NCBI GenBank assembly: GCA_010015655.1
Contig: ML976656.1
Location: 1,802,883-1,866,882 of the forward strand
Origin: Bimuria novae-zelandiae CBS 107.79
Taxonomy: Eukaryota > Ascomycota > Dothideomycetes > Pleosporales > Didymosphaeriaceae
DNA length: 64,000 nucleotides
Direction: 5' to 3'
Shown: positions 36,413 through 46,436 of the stretch, piece by piece
Layout: every line of letters begins with the position of its first letter
Numbering within the stretch: the stretch's first letter is position 1
Made by a program: the position numbers and the translations under genes
The notes under the pieces: generated by a model
The model's database searches: none
What the model was told of the DNA's origin: nothing
The model's input: only the letters and a program-made list of their open reading frames with translations

Positions 36413-38239
36413 ACGTGTTTCACCAGTCATTGAGCCACACCAGTCACTAAGCCACCCCACTAAAACTAATGCAGCTTTCTGCACGATAGCTTAACAACGT
36501 AATAGTTAAATTTAATATAAATAGATTAATATAATAGCTATAATCTTTAGGTACACTGAGTCCTTCTATAGCCTTGCTTATGGCAGTTGCTGCATGTAGG
36601 TAGTGCTCGTAATCGTCCTGCACGGTCCTCCTGCTCTACCTGCTAGAGCACCCTTTCAGCCTCTACAGCTAGCCTTCGACCTTCCTCAGCCTGTAGAGCC
36701 CCTCTAGAGGTAATATACTGCCTACGCCTCTCCTGTCTTTGTCTATGACGTTAATTAGTAGCTTATAGTTTCCTAATATCTTCTGCTAGGAGAGTTACTA
36801 TATTTATAGCATGCTAATAGCTCTTAACTAGCTGCCTAAGCATCTGGTGTGTAGGGCTCTGAGACGGTCGTTGTAAACGATCACGTATAAGCCTAGCCTG
36901 CTGCTCAACCTGAGTAGTAGTGTGAGGCGTCTCAGCTGTCCATGCTGGCTCAGCGCCCGTCTGTAGTGGTGACGGTGTCCTGACTACAGTCAGGCATGAG
37001 AGGACCCGATCAGGACAGGTAGGCACCAGCCCTGTCGCTTGAAAGCCAGCCTTAATGTTCTGCTCTGTAAAAACAGCCCTACGTACACGTGGGTAGATTG
37101 ACAGGAACTCTTCCTTGTCTACATGATAGACACGCTGTCTGGCTAGCTCAGTCACTTCATGTCCGTACGCTGTCTTGAGAGGTGAGAAACAGCCGACATC
37201 TAAAGGCTGTAGGAGGTGGCTCGTATGGGCAGGCATACACAGGCTGATGATCCTGTGTGTCCTACAGTATTGATCGAACTCAGGGGTAGCATGGCTGCTA
37301 TGACCGTCTAGAATAAGCAGCCGCCAGGTGCCGACTGTACGAGACTCTGTATGCCGAGTGAAGTGCTCTAGCCAGGTAAGCCCTAGGCTATCTGTCGTCC
37401 AGCCATTGTCGCTGACAGCTAGTACCTAGCCAGCAGGTAGGTCAGTATACCAGCTAGCCTGGTGGAGCTTGCCAGGTAGGATGATGAGGGGTGGTATAGA
37501 CCACCTAGCTGCGCAGACGGCTTTAATCGTCGTAACGTAGTCTCGATTGCCTGGCTGTATGTGTATAGCCCTGCCTATAGTGTCTGAGCTGGTGACTACT
37601 CTAGACGTAGAGGCAACCCCCATTAGGAAGCCTGTCTCGTCAAAGTTGTAGGTGTCTGTATCCTGTATGCCGTATGTCTGTCGCGTCTCCTCCACAAGCT
37701 TGTACCAGGCAGAGATCTTAACAGGATCCTCACAGAGCGCGCGCTGACTGTGGAAGCTCCTAGTCCACTTGGTCTGTAGCTCTGGCTGAGCCTTGATGAA
37801 GCGTGATACCCAGTTCTTACCCACTGGCTGTGGGGCAGGGATCTGGCCGCGCGCAGCGAGTAGATGGTCGGCCATCCTACGTACGTCGATGATGTAAGGT
37901 GGAAATCCACGTTGGTTGAGGTCTAGTATCCACTCTACTAGAGCCTGCTCCTCTGTAGGATGTAGCTTTCGTTTCTGGGCGTTAGCAACGGCCCGAGGTA
38001 GGTGACCGTTGACACGTCGACGTAGGGTAGATCGATCGATATCATAGAGCCTTGCAGCGTTTCGGTAGCTAGAAACCTGTCTTATCTGAATCGCATGGGT
38101 CGATAGAGCTAGCCTGGCTTCCTTTTCAAGCTGGCGGGTGCGTTGTGTGGTGGGCATCGTGGGTGTTGTGTAGAGACGCGTCGCGATCTTGGTGGGGTGG
38201 CTCAGTGACTGGTGTGGCTCAATGACTGGTGAAACACGT
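36413..38239 (-). mobile_element. FotB: nearly intact pogo/Fot1-type transposon nested in Copia-4
   Basis: A 1827 bp element with inverted repeats (ACGTGTTTCACCAGTCATTG at the left and its inverse at the right) and TA duplication at 36411-36412 and 38240-38241. Each end carries a 17 bp tandem doublet (36421 and 36438; 38198 and 38215). GC content and CpA are normal, in sharp contrast to the surrounding Copia-4, so it arrived after the RIP of its host or escaped RIP. Confidence 0.97.
36814..38157 (-). pseudogene. FotB transposase (pogo/Fot1, DDE_1), one nonsense codon
   Basis: One frame of 448 codons including a single TAG at 37426-37428 (after LPAG) and the final stop at 36814-36816. The N-terminus has a helix-turn-helix (YRNAARLYDIDRSTLRRRVN) followed by a CENP-B-type DNA-binding region (KNWVSRFIKAQPELQTKWTR). 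The catalytic DDD core reads YNFDETGFLMG, LILDGHSSHATPEF, and LLQPLDVGCFSPLK. The C-terminus is a helical tail. Length matches Fot1-type transposases. The interrupted position usually holds Trp, and TGG-to-TAG is a single transition. Readthrough aside, this copy cannot make full-length transposase. Confidence 0.93.
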
Positions 38240-39975
38240 TATAATTATAGCTTATTAAGTAATATTTGCAGCACCTTATATAAGCTCTTATTAGGGTTCT
38301 CCATGCGCGTACAGGCGAAGGTTGTAGTTGTTTAGTCTATATAGTAGTGTTAATAGTGGACGTCGTGATTAAAGTGGTTCTTGATCACTGTGTACGCATT
38401 AGAAAAGCTATCACCTCTGTCCACAACTTGTATATAGAATATCTCTGCTCGCCTAGTAAGAATACGGGGAAACACAGCGTGGAACTGCTCTTTATAGATG
38501 TCTACCTGCCAACAGATGCTAAAAAAGATCTTAATTTTATTATTAAGCAGATTATACACATCTCCTGTGTATTTTTTATTATTGTCTTAAAGCTTAGAGA
38601 ACTGCGTAATTATGTTAGCGTTAAGTTAATTATTACGGGACCAGCGCGGCGGCATTGTCTTATACAGGTTATGTAGTAGCTCCGGTGGTCTGCCCGGTAC
38701 ACCGTTTACAGGTTGTTATAGAAACGGCGTGATTTCGCGATATGTAATTACTAGCGGCCATGCCTATATTTATAGTCGCTATTACTATAATTGCGTATCT
38801 TGTTCCTACTATTGCCAAGACTGAGGTTCTCTAAGCGCACCACTCATGAAGTGCGATTATTAACTATTATTACTCTATCTTAGTAGTTAGATTTTATCTA
38901 TTTAGTGCATTAGTTATAGCTCCCGTGTTTTAGATTAGTTTTAAGCGTTGTGTCCTACTCCGTGCTATTTGCTTTGCTATAATTACTCTCGCTGCTACCT
39001 ATTTTGCTATAAGTGCTCTGGCTGCTGTGACTATAGTGCATATGTACTAGCTAGTAGACTGTCCTGCTATAGTTATTACTACTTAGCTATTAGAGGTGTC
39101 TGTTTTACGTTCTACTGGCGCTTGTATGCCCTTGATCGTTGGTCGAATATTATAGCTTTAAATTCCATAGGGTCCTATTCGGGAGTATTCTCTAGAGTAG
39201 ATAAATTGTAGAGGGAATTAGCAAGCCTCGCGCGGTTATTACCTGTGTAGACTCCTCTATGCCGTAGGACTATCTTTAGAGATTTTAGTATATTACGGTT
39301 AACCTTATAGAATAGCTCCTTTATCTATCTTTTAAAATCGTAGTAGTAGTCTGCACATAGATCGTTGTCCTAGGCTATTAATACGTTATAATCGCGGATA
39401 ATTTTAGTAACCTAGGTTATTGCGTGCATCTCGTCTGCGTCTGTTAGTATAGGTACGTCTTAGAGAGATGTGTTAACAGATTCCAGCGCTACTAGATATA
39501 GGCAGTCTCTTATAAGGTACTTTATAGTGTATTTAGCCTAGCGCGAAGCAGCTTCCTAGCGTTTATTTAAGCTATGCTTTAACTAATTATCGCGTAGTTA
39601 AGCTTAAACTTAAGCATTAGTATTATCTACTACGCTATCGCTGCTCCTATTATCTACTATTATACTAGTAGTGTTAACTTGTTATTAATGTGGTTGTCTT
39701 GTTAATTAGTTGTTTCCAACGTGTGTTAGTGTACGTAACTAGGTTGTCTAAAGACATTTATATAGTAAATTATAATGCGTTACTAACGCGCTCTGTGTCT
39801 ACAGATTAGCCTAAACTAATAGCTTTAGAAGTTAGTTAAGAGTGCTTCGTGTTATCTCTGCCTCGCTCTATTCTTAGCATAGTCTGCATCGACCTAAGAT
39901 TTCTCACGTTAGGTTATTAACAGCCTATCTCTTCTTCCTTACTATCTGTGATGGCTTCTCGCGATTACTAATTAG

Positions 39976-40244
39976 TATTAGGAGGACTTATTACACTAGT
40001 GCTAAAAGGAAATACTTAATAATAAGTTATATTAGGTTGATTAATGCTTGTTTTTTCGTTCTATCTACTAAGGAGTGAAGTATATCGCGGGGTATGGAAG
40101 CTAGTCCCATATGGGGTTCGCTCCATACACATAGTGTTTTGCAACACGATAGAGGCCTTGATAACTATTAACAGAATGCTCGCTCCTCCGCACACGCACC
40201 TTCCTTGTAACATGCCTAAGGCCGTTGAAGTTGTTAATCCGACA
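39976..40244 (-). repeat. Copia-4 5' LTR
   Basis: The 269 bp partner of 32201-32469. Its outer end reads TATTAGGAGG instead of TGTCGGGAGG, all by G-to-A and C-to-T changes, so RIP has hit this copy harder at its edge. Confidence 0.94.
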
Positions 40245-40270
40245 ACTTTATAATATCCTGCCTTAATATC

Positions 40271-40713
40271 TGTTAGGATCCCAAGTTTAATGGAACAACA
40301 TTAGGCACTTTATAACGAAAGGTGGCTCTATTGCCCCACCAAGGATTATGTAATGTCCCACGATGTCCCACACACCAAGATTATAGGACATTGGAATCAC
40401 GTAACTATACCATAGGATTCCACATGTACCACGTTTAAGATAGTATAGAACCATGGGATATTATAAGATTAGTTGTATATATAAGAACGCTAAGTATGGC
40501 CCTTCTATACTTATATTTAACCTAAGTTATTAATCTATTATTTAAATTATACTTAGGCTTTAGTTAATTCGTTCGTAATCGCGTACTACTTTTAATACTA
40601 GTAACCTAGTTAATACGTGTAAGCAATTAATACTCCTTTTTTACTTTATAGTACTCTTGCCTAAGAACTAATCCTGGTCTCCTTTAGGACCAGCTACCCC
40701 GAAGGGCTTAATA
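40271..40713. repeat. Probable solo LTR in FotA copy C
   Basis: 443 bp, starting TGTTAGGATCCC and ending CTTAATA (CA mutated to TA), flanked by ATATC at 40266-40270 and 40714-40718. FotA homology resumes directly on both sides. The left half keeps CpA. A short hairpin CTGGTC..GACCAG lies near its right end. No internal region is present, so it is a solo LTR or an LTR-like non-autonomous element. Confidence 0.75.
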
Positions 40714-41503
40714 ATATCTTCTACCTAGCTTAATTAGATGTCCTTATTAGCAGTCTTATAAATAAGGCTTAGTAGTAGAGCTAATCTATTAGCGTAAATA
40801 CATGCTAGGAGCGTAATCCACGCGTAATTACTATCCTAAAGTAATATTCTAACCTCTTTCTTCTCCTATATTTATCTGCTAAATATCCTCTTTAATTTAC
40901 TAATAATACTAATTAGGTAGCCTTTCTTATCTATATTATAAATATAATAAGGATCTATGCGATATTAATCTATCTTACTATATAAAAGGTTAAAAAAGTA
41001 ATAATATTTATCTACTAAATTAGCGTTATAGCGATTACTATCTATACTAATTATCTATTATAAAATAAAATAAATACTATACTAGTTAATAAAGCATGTA
41101 AACTAGCTCTTACTAATTAGCTCGTTTACTATTATAGAGGTAAAGTTCTGTATTATTTTAATAATAAGAGGTGTATATTTCTTTATAAGTTTTTTAATAT
41201 ATTATATAAGTTCCTCTTTATATTATAGGTAAAGTTTCTGCTAATTAATATTCTTAGCTTTATTTAGGGCCTAAACGCGCTTATATCTTTAGGATAACAT
41301 AATCTTATTAATACTATAGATAGTAACTATTTTTCTATATAAAGATTTTTCTCTTAAATTTAAAAGTTAAATACTTTTAATCGCATCTTTAATTACTACT
41401 ATATTAATAGAGTTACGACGCGTTAAAATTAGGGAGTTATTTAGTCTTTTAGTGTTAGGTGGCTCGGCACGCGAAATGGCTCGGCACGCGCACAGACACG
41501 GTA

Positions 41504-41741
41504 GTCAACATGCCTGCGTTCAAGCCATTATGGACGAAGATGGTCGGCGAGGTGTCGACGCTCAAGGGCGCGAGTTATCAGATAGACGGCATGTCGCGCG
41601 AGAAGGGGACGCCGAGGTCGAGAGTCACGCCTTTGGGCAGCGTACGCGTTACCCCTTTAGGGGCTAGGGTGGGAGGTTTGATAGGGAGGGGTCTGGACTC
41701 GGAGTCCGGAAGAGGCCGGGGGAAGGGTGTGGAGGAGTAGC
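41504..41741 (+). pseudogene. Tail of a broken gene, possibly a rhodopsin-domain membrane protein
   Basis: Directly after the FotA end and its TA, a GC-rich frame reads NMPAFKPLWTKMVGEVSTLK and then a Ser/Gly/Arg-rich tail to TAG at about 41741. The opening resembles the end of the last transmembrane helix and cytosolic tail of fungal rhodopsin-domain (Pth11-like) proteins; this is inference from a short match. The upstream exons are missing, consistent with FotA having inserted into the gene. A different such gene lies at 44500-45673. Confidence 0.4.
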
Positions 41742-42047
41742 AATGGCGTTAAGTTTGTTATTCCTGCCGCTTCTTTGGTGAGAGGCGGTGGGAAGTCAGC
41801 GTCGTAGAGGGAAGGCCTTAGAAGTATCATAGTCGAGATAATTGTGTTGCGCCATGAAGAAGCATGGTACATACAAGATAGACACTAATAAAGAACATAG
41901 TGAAATCGGCATCGTACGTCTATTATGATTATATCGAAATACTTTTATTGGTTCTTAAAGCTTTGAATTTCCGCTGTTATCTGGTGTCCGACTACTGGGA
42001 AGGTGCGGTGTGTGCGGATCGCCGGAGCCGAGTCTAGCAGAGCAGTA
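41742..42047. other. Intergenic remnant before FotC
   Basis: Normal composition with no recognisable gene or repeat. Probably the 3' flank of the broken gene just upstream. Confidence 0.4.
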
Positions 42048-43973
42048 AGTCGGGCACCCTAGTTTCCGACACCCTATAGTTTCCGACAGCCCTGCAACCT
42101 CGCCCCCCACCATGCACCACGACTAAATATTAACTTTAAATAACTTAATTCTTTACTAATTTTAAAAATATTTTTTACACTATTTTTGCTACTTTTAAAT
42201 AGCTAAATATATAGAAGAAGATATCTAGAATATGCTTATAAATCTTAAATCTAGGGTTGCTTTAGCTACTATTACTACTTAATACGGGGTTTTACGTAAC
42301 ACTTTTCGCGGCCGCTTTAATAGTGCTTAACCCTATTAGTACGCTTATGACGGTGAATAATAGCTTATAACTATTTAAGAAGAACTTCTAAAGAAATAAA
42401 TTCTTTAGTAAGAGGCTTTTAATTATGCGCTAACGCACGCGTAAGTATAGGCTATTATAATTACTATTCTTAAGTAATAGGGTAACTATAAGAACCTAAG
42501 GAAGAAGTAGACTAGTTACTTTATATAACGCCACCTAGCTATTAAGTTAAAGTTAGGTCGCTAGACTAGCTAGGAACGCGTAAATAAGGCTACTCTAGAA
42601 AATATTAGGCACTTATTTAACTTGTACAAAATAGTGAGCTAGATTCCCCCCTAGCGCAGGTATAATGCTAACAAAGGCGGTATTATAGAGGGCTAGGGCA
42701 TTAATAGGCTTGTTATAGACTCCTCGCAGGAGAGCCTAAACGCTATACTAGTTAAGATAATAAATGCCCGCACTTAGATCTTTATAGTAGAGTGTATCTC
42801 TGCGCTTGGCGTCGCTCTAGACCCCCTTATTATCTTTAAGGCTAAGAGCATCCAGGAACAGTAGTTTAAGAAGGAGTTTTTGGCTTAGAACCTAGGCTAG
42901 CATGTTACCTTTTTGCAAAATAGATAGACGAGTAATAATATTGCTATCGAGTGGCTAGAAAAGGTGTTTTTGCTATAGACTAAGCCTAATAATCCCTTTA
43001 AGGCACGGTTACTTATCGTCAACAGCTATAGTAGTTATATTTTAGATAAATTTATAACTATATATTACTTAAATAATGTTTACTTACTCTTTTTCCCTGC
43101 TTATACTTTATATCTACTCTAGCCTTTAGATTTGGGCTATTTCTTAAGTCTAAAGGCGGCGTATCGGCGCTTTATCGGCGAATATACGGCTTAGACAGAT
43201 AAAATAAAGCTTAGGAAGGCCAAGTTTCTTAAATTTTATATAAAAGCACGTAAAATTGGCCTTTAAGAGCAGTGCATCCGATCTAGGTGGAAGGTAACAG
43301 GCTTATACCCTAAGAGCGTAAGGAAGCCCTTAGGTTCTCGCTAGGTAGTAGTGCGCGAACGGCCGTTAACACCACCCCCTTCTACTATAGATATTAGGAC
43401 GCCAAAACGCGGCAGCGATGTTGTAAAGCTATTTTCTAGAAAGAACTTCTTACTAACTACATAATAATGCGTTTAGCTTACTACTATAGCGTTTAACTAT
43501 ATCTTAATAATAGTTACTATATAAAACTATAAGATTGCTTCCTTGCGTAAGCAGGTAGAGCAAGCTAACCCGCTAAAACGCTATAAAGTTATAACTAATC
43601 TAAATAATTTCTTTATAAGTCTTGTAGAAGTTCTCTCTTAAACTAATTAAGAGCCTACTTAACGTGTTCGTAAGGTAAGAAGCGTAGAGCAAGGGGTTAT
43701 TATTATAGAAGAAAAGAGTAGCTTTAAGGAGGAAGCAGAGTAATTATTAGTGTAATGTTTAGCACAGAATTAATAACTAACACGACGGTATCTTAATCGT
43801 AATTTAAGTGTAGATAAAGAAAGCAATTAAAATCCTTTAAATACGATTTTTTAATGCTTTTTCAAAATTATTTGATGAAGCTGTGAGCACATTCGCAACG
43901 TAGAGTGGTGGCAGCGGCGAAATTTGGCGGGGTGTCGGAAAATGGGGGGTGTCGGAAACTAGGGTGCCCGACT
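42048..43973 (+). mobile_element. FotC: RIP-degraded pogo/Fot1-type transposon
   Basis: A 1926 bp element with ends AGTCGGGCACCCTAGTTTCC and the inverse, TA at 42046-42047 and 43974-43975. Each end has a doublet: AGTTTCCGACA at 42061 and 42078, TGTCGGAAA at 43933 and 43950. The plus-strand transposase reads with many TAG/TAA: a core with LLIVNSYSSYILDEF (second Asp mutated to Asn) and LLQPLDLGYFLSLKAAYRR (third Asp). RIP has removed function. Confidence 0.93.
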
Positions 43974-43975
43974 TA

Positions 43976-44499
43976 ATATGCCAGAAACCACATCACTGAG
44001 AAGCTCGGATTCGGGCCTCGAAAACTTGTATTTTCGATTGATAAATGGTCCGTATAGGACCACTAGATTTACTAGCTGTCACTGGGCCGTGGTTCGAGCG
44101 GCATCTGGATCAAGTACTGAAAACCCGAGGAACAAGCCTTGGGTACAACAGCTCTCCTCCTCTTGCTCGATTACCGCTATTCTATTTAGATTATTTTCTC
44201 TTGATGATCTTGCATTCTTAATCGCTATTATGATTTCTTGGTCTGGTGTCACTTCTAAGTTCGTTTCAATCGTAGCCTGTCTGCTCTAAATTGAACCTGC
44301 CGTTCTCGTGGCGGTGGTGGAGGATTTATCTGCTAAATCAAAGCACACGGAAAGTCGGATTTTCCTTCTGTCGAATTTGGAGGCGGACTTCGGCGCGTGT
44401 AGACGACTACGTGCTGCGCGGTGCTTGTGACTTGATGCACCTGCAAATGTTGTATTGATTGCTATCCTGTTTCAGGAAGAGTGTAAAAGAAAATAGTGA
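43976..44499. other. Intergenic region 3' of the rhodopsin-domain gene
   Basis: Contains the 3' flank of the gene on the minus strand. A 103-codon plus-strand frame at 43978-44289 has no supporting features and is not called. Confidence 0.4.
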
Positions 44500-45673
44500 T
44501 CAAGTTTTCTTCAATAAATGTCTACGATCAATAGGTATATCCGACTCAAACGGCTTCGACGGCCGGCGCTCGTGAAGATCGCTAGTAAGCGTAATATCCT
44601 CATCCGAGACTTTCTTCGCAGAGGCCAAGCTAGTCGCAAATGCTGTGGGGGCTCGTTGCGGTAGCACAATGTCGTTGTTTGGGGGTCGACTGTCCCACGG
44701 GGCGGGAGTGGCGCCGCGCTCGCCCTTCTGTGTGAAGAGGCCACGAAGGGTGCCTGCGCAGGCTACAATGATGGCTAGAATGGTGTCAGGTGAATTGAAT
44801 ATCGCAATAGGATCCTGTGCTTACCTGTATTTGCTTCGATGTGTGACAAGAAGAGAAGCAGTGTGATCTGGAACGTCTTGTCTCTTGCAATCCCGCGTGC
44901 GGCGAGATTGACTCGGACAATAGCGACCAGCATGGTGATGAGCTCAAAAGAAAAAATGGAATAGAGAATCATTTTTTGACGGAATTGAAGACGCATGTGC
45001 GATAATATCGCGAAAGGAATGGCGACAATGAGACAGTCTGTGATGACATCAAACGCGGTTGCAAGGGTCAATGCGATAGGTGTGAATCTCCTCACCCCCG
45101 CGTCGCGGTCGCATATTGTCACACTCTTTTTCACCCAGCAGTCGTACGGATTTAAAAGCCAGCCTCCGGTGTATGCTACAATGGTGAGAGCCAAGACAAT
45201 GTTCCAGTATCTTTTGACACCGGGCAGAGCAACGACGCCAATGCGGCGGAAAAAGATGAGGAAGGATATCTTGACGGCCCAGAGAGCATTATAGAAGAAG
45301 ACTTGGGTAATAGGGCGGCTCAGGAACAGGCTCTGGTAGGCCCCGTGCGTCCTTACTGCCGTGTTATGCTTAGAGGCGACGGTAACTTGGGCGGCCATAG
45401 GTATCTGAGCACTTGTGTTAGACAAAGCCCTCAATGAGACGTGCCGTTCTGGTGAACTTACAGAGAGAATCCAGGCTAGAATAACGAACAAATCGTCCCA
45501 ATAGAATTTGGAGAAGCGCCAGTACCGTGTGAAGAGTCGAGCTCCAAGTGAGGCAGTAGACAACACTGTGACTAGCCATGTGGTGACCTTTCACAAATGA
45601 GCAAGAGCTGATCTCGAACCGTTATTGGAGAACCTACTAAAAGTGCACGAGTATATGTTGCTGTTTCAGACAT
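44500..45673 (-). CDS. Rhodopsin-domain (Fung_rhodopsin) seven-TM integral membrane protein
   Basis: Four exons: 45673-45638, 45587-45462, 45404-44825, 44774-44500, giving 338 residues; introns are 50, 57 and 50 bp. The join of exons 1 and 2 gives ALLVTTWLVTVLS, a normal first helix; the next landmarks are ARLFTRYW...YWDDLFVILAW, SRPITQVFFYNALWAVK, WLLNPYDCW and FDVITDCLIVAIP. The tail is hydrophilic. This large fungal family includes Pth11-like receptors, but most members lack known ligands, and no CFEM domain is present here. The 57 bp intron is a multiple of three without stops, so a retained-intron form would stay in frame. The gene looks intact despite FotC and FotD on either side. Confidence 0.88.
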
Positions 45674-46434
45674 GTTGTCACGACGCTTGAGGGGTAACAC
45701 GACGAAAACTATATTAGCACATTAAGAGAAATCGTGGGAGGATTCGACGATTGATACTGCGGTGCGAGCGATAACTCGGGCAACTCTTGATATTTCCTTT
45801 ATCACGGCGTTGATTATAGGCCATCCAGATGAAATTACCCGTGGCGCACGGTTGGCATTGCGGTAGGGTGAATCGATGAATGTGGCGGGAAGCAGGTTGT
45901 CCGTAGCCACGGACACCTCCGGATGCACCATATCTGGCAATGCTTGCATGGGGGAGATGCCGCGATCGAGGGACTGTTGCAGAAGGCCGTGTTTTGGTAG
46001 GCGAGGCTGACGGATGTGAAGGATGGGCCAAGGTGTTGCAAACGCCTGCGAAGGAAGGCGTAAACCGTACGCGATCGGCTAAGCCGAATTAGGCATAGTG
46101 TTCGCCGCTCGGGGAAGGACGTTCAGTGTTGGGCTGCCTGACAGCCTCACCCACACGCTCCGTCTAGTCTCGACTCCATCTCCGCTACATTTCACCAATG
46201 GTGATTGCAACACAATCATGGTTCCATCTCCGTTGCGTGGGGTTGACCGCGACGGGCACAGGTGCCCGCAGGCCTCGGCCCTCCCGTCGGAACAAAAGCA
46301 GGCGCATCCTCCACAGCCGCCCGCAGGCCTTTCGACCGTCGCACTCAGCTATTCTCACGCCTTGCTGACGAGATTCGTGTGTATGATACTTGTTCAGTAG
46401 CATGTGTTCGCAGCGGTCGGTGGAACAAACGATG
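45674..46434. other. Intergenic region
   Basis: Upstream of the rhodopsin-domain gene. Several overlapping short frames of 60-105 codons occur on both strands at 45714-46434, none with recognisable composition or splice structure. I see no repeat. Confidence 0.4.
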
Positions 46435-46436
46435 TA

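Larger units (their letters stand above)
32201..40244 (-). mobile_element. Copia-4: Copia element nested in FotA copy C, itself split by FotB
   Basis: LTRs of 269 bp at 32201-32469 and 39976-40244, with target duplication ACTTT (32196-32200 and 40245-40249). Without FotB it is about 6.2 kb. On the minus strand the aspartic protease is readable at 35734-35393 with GILPDTGAANVST, followed by integrase, RT and RNase H toward 32560 (end resembling DNPADAFTKA). The polypurine tract GAGAAAGAAAAGACTT adjoins the 3' LTR. LTRs and protease region are far less mutated than the rest. Not functional. Confidence 0.95.
31465..41501 (-). mobile_element. FotA copy C: RIP-degraded pogo-type transposon, split by Copia-4 and a solo LTR
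   Basis: The sequence parallels copy B from the Lys-rich region (about 31490, matching 23510) through the catalytic core to the outer end at 41501 (CAGACACGG, then TA). Copia-4 and the solo LTR interrupt it, and both gaps fall within continuous FotA homology. The 3' TIR is missing or unrecognisable. The right TIR shows GGCTCGGCACGCG at 41461 and again at 41478. Transitions against copy B are almost all C-to-T or G-to-A. No functional frame. Confidence 0.85.
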
